Assembly: GCA_039024915.1 (NCBI GenBank)
Contig: JBCCPK010000004.1
Coordinates: 124,001-188,000, forward strand
DNA: 64,000 bases
From: Pseudomonadota bacterium
GTDB lineage: Bacteria; Pseudomonadota; Alphaproteobacteria; Rhizobiales; MH13
Direction: 5' to 3'
Below the pieces are notes generated by a model. The model saw only the letters and a list, made by a program, of their open reading frames with translations, searched no databases and was not told the origin of the DNA. Below, piece by piece: positions 44,493 to 52,954 of the stretch; positions within the stretch are counted from its first letter, which is position 1, and the number at the start of each line of letters is the position of its first letter. A program made the translations under genes and the position numbers.

Positions 44493-46211
44493 TCAGGCGT
44501 AGTGCTTACACTTGGACATCTTGCCCAGACCTGGATTGAGGCTGTTGGTTGGATCGCATTGCTTGTAGAAGTTCGCGAGATCGGGCTTCGCCTCATACAG
44601 ATGCCCGACATTGTGCTCGGCGGGGTATTCCGCTCCGCGTTCTTCCAAAATCGCAAGCATCGCTGCCTTGATGGCTTTGGGATCTTCTCCCTTGCGCACA
44701 ATGTAGTCCTGGTGGAGTACGTGGCAGAAGAAGTGCCCGTAATAGAGTTTGTGAACCAGCTTGTCGCTGATATCGGCGGGCAGCACCTCGTACCAATCGC
44801 GGTCATCGCGCCGCAGGGCGATATCGAGCGCCAGAATATCTTCGACCTCACTGGCGTGGACCGCCTGATAGCGCACCGCCGCGCCCGCCGCCGCGAAACG
44901 GTGAAGGCCTGCGATTTTGCCCTCGCGGGGCGTGCAGGCGAACCAGTCGCCAGCGTCGCCCTGGAAATGCTGCTTCAGATAAGCTTCTGCCTCGTCGATG
45001 CCGTCATCGCGCATCTTGAGGATCAGGTGGTGCTCGAAGCGATTGCGGAATGCCTCCATGCGTTTGGGAAGCACGTTGGGCCACAGGCTCATCATTGCCT
45101 GCATGGTGCGGTCGATCAGGTTTTTTGGCACCAACGGTAGACGGTTAAGCCTCGCATCTACCCAGCCTTTGATGGCGAAGATGGTGGGGAGCTTGTCGGT
45201 GCCAAGCTTATCGATCATCACCAGCGTATCTTTGCCGTAGCGCTTGGAGATGTCGTAGACGTCGGCGTGCATGTATTCGCCTGAGACTGGCAGCGTCTTG
45301 AAGTTTGCCAGGACGTGGCGACGCAGCGCCGTCAGCTGGGCGGTATCATTGGTGGCGATGTAAAAGGTCTGCTCGCGACCAGCCTTTGGATAGGTGTCGA
45401 GCCGGACGGCGAACACGGCAAGTTTGCCAGCGCATCCTGCGGCTTCATAAAGTCGCCTCTTATCTGCATTGAACCGTGCCGGCGTCGGCTCATCGATCTG
45501 CCGGACACGCTCATCGTACTCGGTGTCGGATGCCTTGCGGTTGGTCGCATCAATGTCCTGGGGGTCGTAGTCGCCCGCCTCTAACCGCGTCAGGATGGTT
45601 TCCGGATCGTCGCCCAGCGCGATGCCGAGATTGTTGACCAGTTGCAGCTGTCCATCCTCACCGATCCGGGCGTGGATCGACAACTCAGTGTAAGATGGGC
45701 CACGCTCGATGAGCGCCCCGCCTGAGTTGTTGCACACACCCCCAATGATCGAAGCGCCAATGCACGATGATCCGATGACCGAGTGAGGTTGTCGGTCGAG
45801 CGGCGCAAGCTTCTTCTCCAGGGCGAAAAGCGTCGAACCTGGAAAGCTGATAATCTGTTTGCCATCATCGAGTAGCTGGATGTCGTCCATCCGATTTGTG
45901 CTGATGATGACGACATCGCGGTCATAGGTCCCGTTTGGCGTCGAGCCCTCTGTCAGGCCCGTGTTGGCGGCCTGCATGATGACGATGATGTCAGCGTTGA
46001 CGCACGCCTTGAGGACCTTCCACTGCTCAAGCAGCGTTCCGGGCCGCACCACAGCGATGGCGGTCCCCTCGCCAGAGCGGAAGCCTTTGCAGAACCGCTC
46101 CATGGATTTGGGGTTCGTGATGACGTGCTGTGCGCCGACAATCGACTTAAAGTCAGCGACCAGATCGTCGGCGACAATTTGGGGCGGTGATGTATCGAGT
46201 GCTAAAGCCAT
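44493..46211 (-). CDS. dld: Quinone-dependent D-lactate dehydrogenase
   Basis: A 572-aa FAD flavoprotein of the inner-membrane respiratory D-lactate dehydrogenase (Dld) family. The FAD-binding PCMH part shows VVRPGTLLEQWKVLKACVN, QAANTGLTEGSTPNG and IGSSCIGASIIGGVCNNSGGALIERGPSYTE; the Dld-specific membrane-binding domain follows (RLPLVPKNLIDRTMQAMMSLWPNVLPKRMEAFRNRFEHH in outline), and the end is YPAEHNVGHLY, SLNPGLGKMSK. It oxidises D-lactate to pyruvate with electrons to quinone. No lactate permease is adjacent; it is unrelated to the flanking nitrogen genes. Confidence 0.92.
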   Translation of the reverse strand: MALALDTSPPQIVADDLVADFKSIVGAQHVITNPKSMERFCKGFRSGEGTAIAVVRPGTLLEQWKVLKACVNADIIVIMQAANTGLTEGSTPNGTYDRDVVIISTNRMDDIQLLDDGKQIISFPGSTLFALEKKLAPLDRQPHSVIGSSCIGASIIGGVCNNSGGALIERGPSYTELSIHARIGEDGQLQLVNNLGIALGDDPETILTRLEAGDYDPQDIDATNRKASDTEYDERVRQIDEPTPARFNADKRRLYEAAGCAGKLAVFAVRLDTYPKAGREQTFYIATNDTAQLTALRRHVLANFKTLPVSGEYMHADVYDISKRYGKDTLVMIDKLGTDKLPTIFAIKGWVDARLNRLPLVPKNLIDRTMQAMMSLWPNVLPKRMEAFRNRFEHHLILKMRDDGIDEAEAYLKQHFQGDAGDWFACTPREGKIAGLHRFAAAGAAVRYQAVHASEVEDILALDIALRRDDRDWYEVLPADISDKLVHKLYYGHFFCHVLHQDYIVRKGEDPKAIKAAMLAILEERGAEYPAEHNVGHLYEAKPDLANFYKQCDPTNSLNPGLGKMSKCKHYA

Positions 46212-46281
46212 GGCGGGCAGTTTACCGAGACATGCACGCGCTCGCCATGCGCAGAAAGCCTATCCTGCGCCGCGGCCCTGA

Positions 46282-48402
46282 TTAAGCTGCGTCGGACTGC
46301 GCGGCGTAGTCGATGACGCCGTTCTCGCTGATCCAATCCTCAAAGCGATCTGCCGGGATCGGACGTCCCCCGAGATAGCCTTGATAAGAGTGGCAGTTGG
46401 TGCCGCGCAGAAATTCGCGTTGTTCCGCTGTCTCCACACCCTCCGCAACTACACGCGCATCGATGGCTTCGGCCAATTCAATGATGGTGAGAAACAGCGA
46501 GTCTGCTGCATCATCGTCACCAACGCCTTCAACAAGGCTGCGATCGATTTTCAGGGTTTCAAAGGCCAGTTCCTTGAGGCGGGAAAGATTGGAATACCCC
46601 ATTCCGAAATCATCGATCGCAAGCCGGATGCCGAGAGCGCGGAGCATGGCCACCTGCTGAACGACGCGCGCATTTTCTTCCATGGCGGTGCCTTCGGTAA
46701 TCTCGATCTCAAGCGCATCGGCAGAGGCGCCGTAAAATTTGAGCATGCGGGCGACTGCGTCGGCGAAACCTTCCTGATCAAGCTCTTCGATGGCGATGTT
46801 CACCGCAAGTGTCAGCGGGTCCTTTCGACGTGCGTTAATCCGCGCGGTGGCCTGGATCGTCTTGCGAAGCATGATCTGCCCGATGATCGGCATCAGGCCG
46901 GCAGCAGCGGCGACCAGCAGGAACTCGCCCGGCGCAATCAGACCGCGGACCGGATGCTGCCAGCGGATAAGCGCTTCGGCGCCGATAACCCGGTCCGAAC
47001 TCAGATCGAACTGCGGTTGCAGGTAGAGGTCGAATTCGTCCTCATGGATCGCTCTCGTGAGATCCTGCTCAAGGTCGAGATTGGCCTGCAATTGCGCGAA
47101 ATTCGAGTGATCATAGAAGGCGTAGGTGCGACGCCCTGCGCTTTTGGCCTGGTACATCGCGATGTCCGCAGCCTTGAGAAGGTCCTCGCGGCAGTTTGCA
47201 TGGGCCGGACACAGGGCGATGCCGATACTCGTCGATGCCGTCAAACGCCGACCATCCAACACAACCGGCTTATCGAGCGCTGCAATGATCCGTTCGGCCA
47301 AACGCTCGGCCCTGTCCGCAGGAACGACAAGTGTGAATTCATCGCCACCGAGGCGCGCGAGGATCGCTTCGTCGGCGGCCAGATCGATCTGCGCCATGTC
47401 ATTGGAGCCCACGACACGCTGCTTCAATCCCAGATCGGCCATGCAGGAGCGCAGACGATCAGCAAACTCTCGTAGCAGCAGGTCCCCGATGTGATGGCCA
47501 TGCGTGTCGTTGACCAGCTTGAACCGGTCGAGGTCGAGGAACATGACCGCAAACTCGGGATGGTCCGCTTGACGCGCCAGCTTTTCGAGATGCATGTTCA
47601 ACCAGCCGCGGTTGGGGATACCGGTCAGCTTATCCTCATAGGCGACGCGATGGATTTCCGACATGGACGTGCGGATCGTCTGGAGCATCGTGTTGAACGA
47701 CGAGGAAAGTTCCTCCAGCTCATCGTTGCTGCGGATATCGAGCACCTGGTCGAGGTCCCCGTTCGCAGCGCGCTTGGTTGCCACCGTCAGATCGGTCAAG
47801 GGGCCGGTGAGGTGACGCGCCAGAAGATTGGCGAGCCAGCTTCCCACGATGATGAAGATGAGTCCGGCCCAGAGGTTTGTCTGCCATACGGTTCGAACTT
47901 CGCCATTAAGGGATTTCTGGCACAGCTCGAGAAATATGGCGCCAATGGGCTCACCAAAATGCATCAGCGGCGTCGCAACGCTGATTTCACCGTCACCGGT
48001 TGAGCGGACCGTTTGCCGGGTCGCGAATGCTTCGGCGATAAAGGCATTATTGGCCATGGATGCCCGAGCGGCTTCCTCATTGCCGGCGATTATGAGGCGC
48101 CCGCGCGGCCCGACGATATAGATGTTGTTGATATCGTCTTGCTCGTAGAGTTCTTCAAAAAAGGCCGATAGGTCGTTCTCCGCCCTGCCGGCAAACTTGG
48201 GTATCGACACCTCGGCCACGATGTCCGCAAGGTGCTGCGCTCGCAGATCCGTCCGTTGATCGATTAGGCGAAACTGGGTCTCGACGTTGAGCAAGATGAT
48301 CAGGCCGACAAAGGTCGTGGTCATTGTAAAGAAGATAAGCCACAACCGACGTTTCAAGCCGTAGGAAGCCGATTGTTTCCATGATGAGAGGCGCGCCATC
48401 AA
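46282..48402 (-). CDS. HAMP-GGDEF-EAL c-di-GMP signalling protein
   Basis: A 706-aa membrane sensor. Helix 1 (LWLIFFTMTTTFVGLIILLNV), a periplasmic sensor domain of ~140 residues, helix 2 (LWAGLIFIIVGSWLANLLA), a HAMP domain, a GGDEF domain with intact RLGGDEF, and an EAL domain with EALIRWQHP, DDFGMGYSNL and EGVETAEQ. Both catalytic motifs look intact, so it could make or break c-di-GMP. The RxxD inhibitory site is absent before GGDEF. Such proteins control motility and polysaccharide output; many polysaccharide genes lie in this window. Start ATG 48402 is followed by a basic segment. Confidence 0.9.
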   Translation of the reverse strand: MMARLSSWKQSASYGLKRRLWLIFFTMTTTFVGLIILLNVETQFRLIDQRTDLRAQHLADIVAEVSIPKFAGRAENDLSAFFEELYEQDDINNIYIVGPRGRLIIAGNEEAARASMANNAFIAEAFATRQTVRSTGDGEISVATPLMHFGEPIGAIFLELCQKSLNGEVRTVWQTNLWAGLIFIIVGSWLANLLARHLTGPLTDLTVATKRAANGDLDQVLDIRSNDELEELSSSFNTMLQTIRTSMSEIHRVAYEDKLTGIPNRGWLNMHLEKLARQADHPEFAVMFLDLDRFKLVNDTHGHHIGDLLLREFADRLRSCMADLGLKQRVVGSNDMAQIDLAADEAILARLGGDEFTLVVPADRAERLAERIIAALDKPVVLDGRRLTASTSIGIALCPAHANCREDLLKAADIAMYQAKSAGRRTYAFYDHSNFAQLQANLDLEQDLTRAIHEDEFDLYLQPQFDLSSDRVIGAEALIRWQHPVRGLIAPGEFLLVAAAAGLMPIIGQIMLRKTIQATARINARRKDPLTLAVNIAIEELDQEGFADAVARMLKFYGASADALEIEITEGTAMEENARVVQQVAMLRALGIRLAIDDFGMGYSNLSRLKELAFETLKIDRSLVEGVGDDDAADSLFLTIIELAEAIDARVVAEGVETAEQREFLRGTNCHSYQGYLGGRPIPADRFEDWISENGVIDYAAQSDAA

Positions 48403-48965
48403 ACAGAGCCCGTCTCAAAAAGTGAGAACGGTTGTCCTTCGGCACACCATGAACCTGCACAATCGGTCCCGCCGCAGCGTCGCGCGCGCGTCGGCGCCAT
48501 GCTGGCAGCGGAAAGCATACCTGTGAAAGGCGTCATGTGGCTTTGGGGCAAAGGCCAGATACCCATTGTCTGCATGCTCAGGTTCAACGCCGCGGCTAAA
48601 CCAGAGTGCGATGAAACGGTGTTCGCCATGGTGCTGCCACTCGTCGATCTTTTCTTTACTCGAGGCTCCAACCCTAAGCGGGAAAGCTAAAGCCTCGGTT
48701 GGGAAGTGCGGTGAACCTGACTTGAAGGTGCCATGTGCTTGATCGTCCCAAAATCGAACACTATGCGCGCTTCAGAATAGTGCCGGCAGCATCCGCATAT
48801 CTACGAATGTGACAGTTAGATCGGGCAGGCGGGTGGACAGCACCGTGCCATTGCCTATGCTGGAGGGATGGAAGCGCGTGGAGGCGTCGGGCCAATGAGG
48901 GCTGGATGCTTCCCACCCACGCGCACTGCCAGACGTGCGCAAAGTCGCACCGGGGAGACACAATC
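48403..48965. other. Intergenic region between the c-di-GMP protein and ProX genes
   Basis: 563 bp between divergent genes, holding both promoters. TTGATC (48739-48744) and TATGCG (48762-48767), 17 nt apart, form a possible promoter for the ProX operon. On the minus strand one frame stays open from about 48775 to a TGA at 48415-48417 (about 118 codons, containing FWDDQAHGTFKSG and IDEWQHHGEHRFIALWF) but has no ATG, GTG or TTG near its 5' end, so it may be a gene remnant. I do not recognise the sequence. Confidence 0.4.
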
Positions 48966-49979
48966 ATGAAAGTTTTCGTCGCTGCAGGCTTCGGCCTCGC
49001 CACCGCTATCGCTGTATCCACCCTCAGCACACCAGCGATTGCGCAGGAATGTCCGCTGGACCGTGCTGTGAACATGGCCGGGCTCGGATATGAGTCGCAC
49101 GCCTTCCACACAGAAGTTGTCGCGACCATTATGCGGGAGGGCTATGGCTGCGAGGTTGAAATCATCCCGGTCGAAACCTTGGCCGGTTTTACCGGGCTTG
49201 CACGCGGCGACCTTGATGCGAACATGGAAATCTGGACGGCCAACCCGCCGCCGGCCTGGCAGGAGGGTTTGGACGCTGGAACTCTCGTTGATCTCGGGCC
49301 AAACTTCCCCGCGGCGCTTGAGGGTTGGTTTGTCCCCCGCTACCTCGTTGAAGGACCGGACGCCCCCGCCCCAGACCTTCGTACGCCAGCCGATCTGGCG
49401 CGCTACGCAGACTTGTTCTCCGACCCCGAAGACCCCGACAAGGGCCGCTTTTACAACTGTGTTGCTGGCTGGGTTTGCGAAGAGATCAACACCAAGAAGC
49501 TCGAAGTCTACGGGCTTTCCGACTTGTATACGAATTTTCGGCCGGGGTCCGGCGGTGCAATGGCAGCCGACATCATCTCGCGGGTTCGGCGCGAGCGTCC
49601 GGTCGTCTTCTATTATTGGGCACCAACCGGCCTCTTCGGTCAGGTCGGCGGTCAACTCGTTCAGCTGGAGGAAGCGCCCTTCGACGCAGAAGTCTGGGAA
49701 GCCATGAAAGCCAGTGACGAACCGACGGAAACCACCGCCTATCCGTCTTCCCCCGTTCACGTGGGAGCGAATGCTGAATTCGCTGCAGCCGCGCCTGAGC
49801 TTGTTGAGTTGCTGACCAACTATGAGACCAGTGTTGTCGAAACCTCGCAGGGGGTTGCGTATATGCAAGACAATGACGCGGACGCCGATGAAGCGGCGGA
49901 GGAGTTCCTGCGTACGACGACGGCGTGGGAAAGCTGGGTGCCAAGCGAAGTTGCCGAGCGCGTGAAGTCCGCACTTTAA
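48966..49979 (+). CDS. proX: Glycine betaine/proline ABC transporter substrate-binding protein
   Basis: A 337-aa periplasmic binding protein (OpuAC/ProX fold). A signal peptide ends at TPAIA-QECPLD. Characteristic parts are VNMAGLGYESHAFHTEVVATIM, MEIWTANPPPAWQ and FYYWAPTGLF, giving aromatic residues for a quaternary-ammonium box; this supports betaine, choline or proline as ligand. A CGGGGAG site about 12 nt upstream fixes ATG 48966. Permease and ATPase follow in the same direction, giving a full osmoprotectant importer. Confidence 0.85.
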   Translation: MKVFVAAGFGLATAIAVSTLSTPAIAQECPLDRAVNMAGLGYESHAFHTEVVATIMREGYGCEVEIIPVETLAGFTGLARGDLDANMEIWTANPPPAWQEGLDAGTLVDLGPNFPAALEGWFVPRYLVEGPDAPAPDLRTPADLARYADLFSDPEDPDKGRFYNCVAGWVCEEINTKKLEVYGLSDLYTNFRPGSGGAMAADIISRVRRERPVVFYYWAPTGLFGQVGGQLVQLEEAPFDAEVWEAMKASDEPTETTAYPSSPVHVGANAEFAAAAPELVELLTNYETSVVETSQGVAYMQDNDADADEAAEEFLRTTTAWESWVPSEVAERVKSAL

Positions 49980-50004
49980 AACGAGGTTCTTGAGGAGCTT
50001 CGTC

Positions 50005-51063
50005 ATGGAGTGGAATGGTATTTTTCCCGATTTTGGTCGCGCGGTACGCCGCTCGACCAACGACTTCGTCGAGTATCTGGTCATCACGTTCGGTGATCAG
50101 TTCGAAGCGTTTTCGAACGCCATTCTCGGCGTGCTGGTCTGGCTGGAGCGGCTTCTTCTAGGGCGCACCGAACCGGAAATTCTGCTGTTGATCGTTTTCG
50201 GTGGTCTCATCAGCTTGTTCGTTTGGCTTATCAGCAAGAGCAGCGTTTTTGCGGGCGCTGTTTTTGTGATCGAGGCCGGGCTGTTTTTCGGAGCTCGGAT
50301 CACACAGACCGTCGGAGAGGATACCGTTCAGCCCTTCGAATGGCTGTGGATGCAGGAAGTGCAAATCATTGCGCTGATCATGTTGATCGCCTACGCGGCC
50401 AGCCGGAAAGCCGGGCTTGCCCTCCTCATGGGCGCGGCGATGTATATGATCGGCGCTTTCGATCTGTGGGACCAGGCGATGCAAACCATCGCAATTATGC
50501 TGGTTTCTATCCTCATTTCCGTCGTCATCGGTGTGCCCGTTGGCGTTCTTATCGCCCGTTCAGATCGATCCCGCGCCGCGATCAATCCGCTGCTCGACTT
50601 GATGCAGACCATCCCCAGCTTCGTTTACCTTATCCCGGCGGTTATGCTGTTCGGTCTGGGCAAGGTCCCCGCGATCATTGCCACGGTCATTTATGCGGTG
50701 CCGCCGCTTATTCGTCTGACCGATTTGGGCATCCGGCAGGTGGACGGCGAAGTGGTGGAAGCCGGGCGCGCATTCGGCGCTACGCGGTTCCAGGTTCTGC
50801 GCGATGTCCAGTTGCCGCTTGCGATGCCCTCGATCATGCAAGGGATCAACCAGACCACCATGATGGCGCTGGCGATGGTTGTGATTGCCTCGATGATTGG
50901 CGCACGTGGTGTTGGCGAGACGGTGCTTTTGGGCCTTCAGCGCAACGACCCCGGGCGCGGGCTGCTGGGTGGGCTGGCGATTGTCATTCTGGCGATCGTC
51001 TTTGACCGGATCACGCAGGCTTATGGTTCCCGTATGCAGGCTTACCGTGCGGCCGGACATTGA
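50005..51063 (+). CDS. proW: Glycine betaine/proline ABC transporter permease
   Basis: A 352-aa inner-membrane permease of the ProW type. About eight hydrophobic segments; the first two (around LLLIVFGGLISLFVWLIS) form the N-terminal extension usual in ProW. The EAA loop is read in GRAFGATRFQVLRDVQLPLAMPSIMQGINQT. ATG 50005 with GAGGAG just upstream is preferred over TTG 49990. It works with the binding protein at 48966 and the ATPase at 51112. Confidence 0.88.
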   Translation: MEWNGIFPDFGRAVRRSTNDFVEYLVITFGDQFEAFSNAILGVLVWLERLLLGRTEPEILLLIVFGGLISLFVWLISKSSVFAGAVFVIEAGLFFGARITQTVGEDTVQPFEWLWMQEVQIIALIMLIAYAASRKAGLALLMGAAMYMIGAFDLWDQAMQTIAIMLVSILISVVIGVPVGVLIARSDRSRAAINPLLDLMQTIPSFVYLIPAVMLFGLGKVPAIIATVIYAVPPLIRLTDLGIRQVDGEVVEAGRAFGATRFQVLRDVQLPLAMPSIMQGINQTTMMALAMVVIASMIGARGVGETVLLGLQRNDPGRGLLGGLAIVILAIVFDRITQAYGSRMQAYRAAGH

Positions 51064-51111
51064 TGACGGTGCCGTGCAGAGTTCCGCGTTCATCACCGAA
51101 AGGAAGACGTT

Positions 51112-52356
51112 GTGTCGTTGATTGAAGTGAAAGGTGTCACAAAGATCTTCGGCCCCGACCCGGCGTCGGCCCTTGGTAAGGTCAAGCAGGGTATGGGCAA
51201 GACGGAACTCTTGGCTGAAACGGGCCATACGCTGGGCATCCATGACGTCTCCCTGTCGATTGGCCAAGGCGAGATCTTTGTCATCATGGGCCTGTCGGGT
51301 TCAGGCAAATCGACCTTGATCCGCCACTTCAATCGCTTGATCGATCCAACCGACGGACAGATCTTGATAGAGGGCGAAGATGTGCTGTCGTTAGGCATTG
51401 CCGAACTGGAACAGTTCCGCCGAAAGCGCATGTCGATGGTGTTCCAGCGCTTTGGCTTGTTTCCGCACCGCTGTGTGCTCGACAATGTCGCCTATGGTTT
51501 GGAAGTTCAGGGCGTCGGTACAGATGAACGCTACGAGAAAGCCCGTCAGTGGATCGATACTGTGGGCCTTGAGGGGTATGAGGATCAATATCCAAGCCAG
51601 CTGTCTGGCGGCATGCAGCAGCGGGTTGGCCTCGCCCGCGCTTTAGCTACAGATGCGGACATCTTATTGATGGATGAAGCGTTCTCCGCTCTCGATCCGC
51701 TGATCCGCTCGCAGATGCAGGATCAACTGGTCGCGTTGCAGGACGAGTTTCAGAAGACCATCGTGTTCATCACGCACGACCTCGACGAGGCGCTGAAGAT
51801 CGGTGACAAGATCGCAATTCTGAAAGATGGCGTTCTCAGCCAGGTTGGGACGCCTGCCGACATTCTCATGTCGCCCGCCGATGACTACGTCGCCGAGTTC
51901 GTGCGGGATGTGAACCGTGCGCGCGTGCTAACCGTTGATGTGGTGACCAAGCCGCCAAAGCTGCGACTGACGGACGAGAGCATCGAAAAAGCGCTCGCCG
52001 CGCTTCGGCGTACAGGCGAAGAGTTTGCGTATGTGCATGCCGCGTCAGGGACGTATACCGGGTATGTCAGCGAAGATACGCTGGAGGGCGCAATGGCGGT
52101 ACCCGGCGACCGCAGCCTCGCTGAGGTCGCCATAGCTGGGAACACCGTCGCCGCACACAGCTCGCTGGAGGATGTGCTTCCAAAGGTGCTGGATACCGAA
52201 TATCCGGTCCCTGTCGTTTCTGAGGATGGGGCTTTCGAAGGCGTGGTCTACCCAGAGGAACTGGGCTCGATCCTTGCAGCTCAACCCGCTGCCAACTCCA
52301 AAGCTACGGCCAGTAACGCGTCCGACGCGGCCCATCGTACCCCAGAACCAGCCTGA
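51112..52356 (+). CDS. proV: Glycine betaine/proline ABC transporter ATP-binding protein
   Basis: A 414-aa ABC ATPase: Walker A GLSGSGKSTL, Q-loop FQRFGLFPHRCVLDNVAYGLE, signature LSGGMQQRVGLARALA, Walker B ILLMDEAFSALDP and H-loop FITHDLDEAL. The C-terminal ~140 residues are a CBS-like regulatory region, as in ProV/OpuAA, where it senses ionic strength. An N-terminal ATPase-specific insert (KVKQGMGKTELLAETGHTLG) is typical of the family. The start is GTG 51112; AAGGAAG lies upstream. It completes the transporter. Confidence 0.9.
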   Translation: MSLIEVKGVTKIFGPDPASALGKVKQGMGKTELLAETGHTLGIHDVSLSIGQGEIFVIMGLSGSGKSTLIRHFNRLIDPTDGQILIEGEDVLSLGIAELEQFRRKRMSMVFQRFGLFPHRCVLDNVAYGLEVQGVGTDERYEKARQWIDTVGLEGYEDQYPSQLSGGMQQRVGLARALATDADILLMDEAFSALDPLIRSQMQDQLVALQDEFQKTIVFITHDLDEALKIGDKIAILKDGVLSQVGTPADILMSPADDYVAEFVRDVNRARVLTVDVVTKPPKLRLTDESIEKALAALRRTGEEFAYVHAASGTYTGYVSEDTLEGAMAVPGDRSLAEVAIAGNTVAAHSSLEDVLPKVLDTEYPVPVVSEDGAFEGVVYPEELGSILAAQPAANSKATASNASDAAHRTPEPA

Positions 52357-52428
52357 CGCGACCGCACCGACTGGGCCGGTCCATCAACGCTGGCTGAATC
52401 AGTCGTCGCCCCAGAACGAGAAAGCACC

Positions 52429-52893
52429 GTGCCGGCATCAGTATCCACGCCACAGTTCCATATGATCCACGGTGCTGCCCAGCCCGTTGCGCCTTTTTCG
52501 CATGCCGTTGAAGCCGAGGGCTGGGTGATACTGACCGGCCAGATGCCGACGGATCCAGATGATGCGGACGCACCCTTACCGCCGGGCATACAAGCGCAGA
52601 CACACGCGGTGATGCGGAACCTTGAAATTGTGCTCGCTGGCCTTGGTCTCGATCTGAGCCATGTCTTGCAATGCCGGTGCTATCTGACCGAGTTTGAGCG
52701 CGACTACCCCGTCTTCAACGATACCTACCAGACCTATTTTCCCCAGAACCGTCGGCCCGCTCGCACGACGGTCGGGGTAACGGCACTGGCAGTTGGCGCT
52801 TTGGTCGAAATCGATATGATCGCGCGACGTCCGACAAGCGAGACGTCCGGTCCCGTGCTGCCGCAGGTTGGCCAGTGGCCATCCGGTGGTTAG
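52429..52893 (+). CDS. RidA (YjgF/YER057c/UK114) family protein
   Basis: A 154-aa protein, a little longer than the usual ~130 aa. Family elements are PFSHAVEAEGWVILTGQMPTDP, QTHAVMRNLEIVLAGLGLDLSHVLQCRCYLTEF and the end RRPARTTVGVTALAVGALVEIDMIA, which holds the conserved Arg. RidA hydrolyses reactive 2-aminoacrylate imines; this branch may act on other imines or enamines. GTG 52429 or ATG 52462 could be the start. It lies between the betaine importer and an acyl-CoA synthetase, so catabolism of a quaternary amine or amino acid is possible. Confidence 0.82.
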   Translation: MPASVSTPQFHMIHGAAQPVAPFSHAVEAEGWVILTGQMPTDPDDADAPLPPGIQAQTHAVMRNLEIVLAGLGLDLSHVLQCRCYLTEFERDYPVFNDTYQTYFPQNRRPARTTVGVTALAVGALVEIDMIARRPTSETSGPVLPQVGQWPSGG

Positions 52894-52954
52894 TGCTGCG
52901 GGTTTTGCAGCGGACGTTGGCGCAGTGTGATGGGAGATGGCGTGCGCTTAAACG

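Noticed and set aside
48499-48690. Small plus-strand gene of 63 codons in the 48.4-49.0 kb gap
   Set aside because: No ribosome-binding site and no recognisable sequence; it is antisense to another open frame of equal weight.
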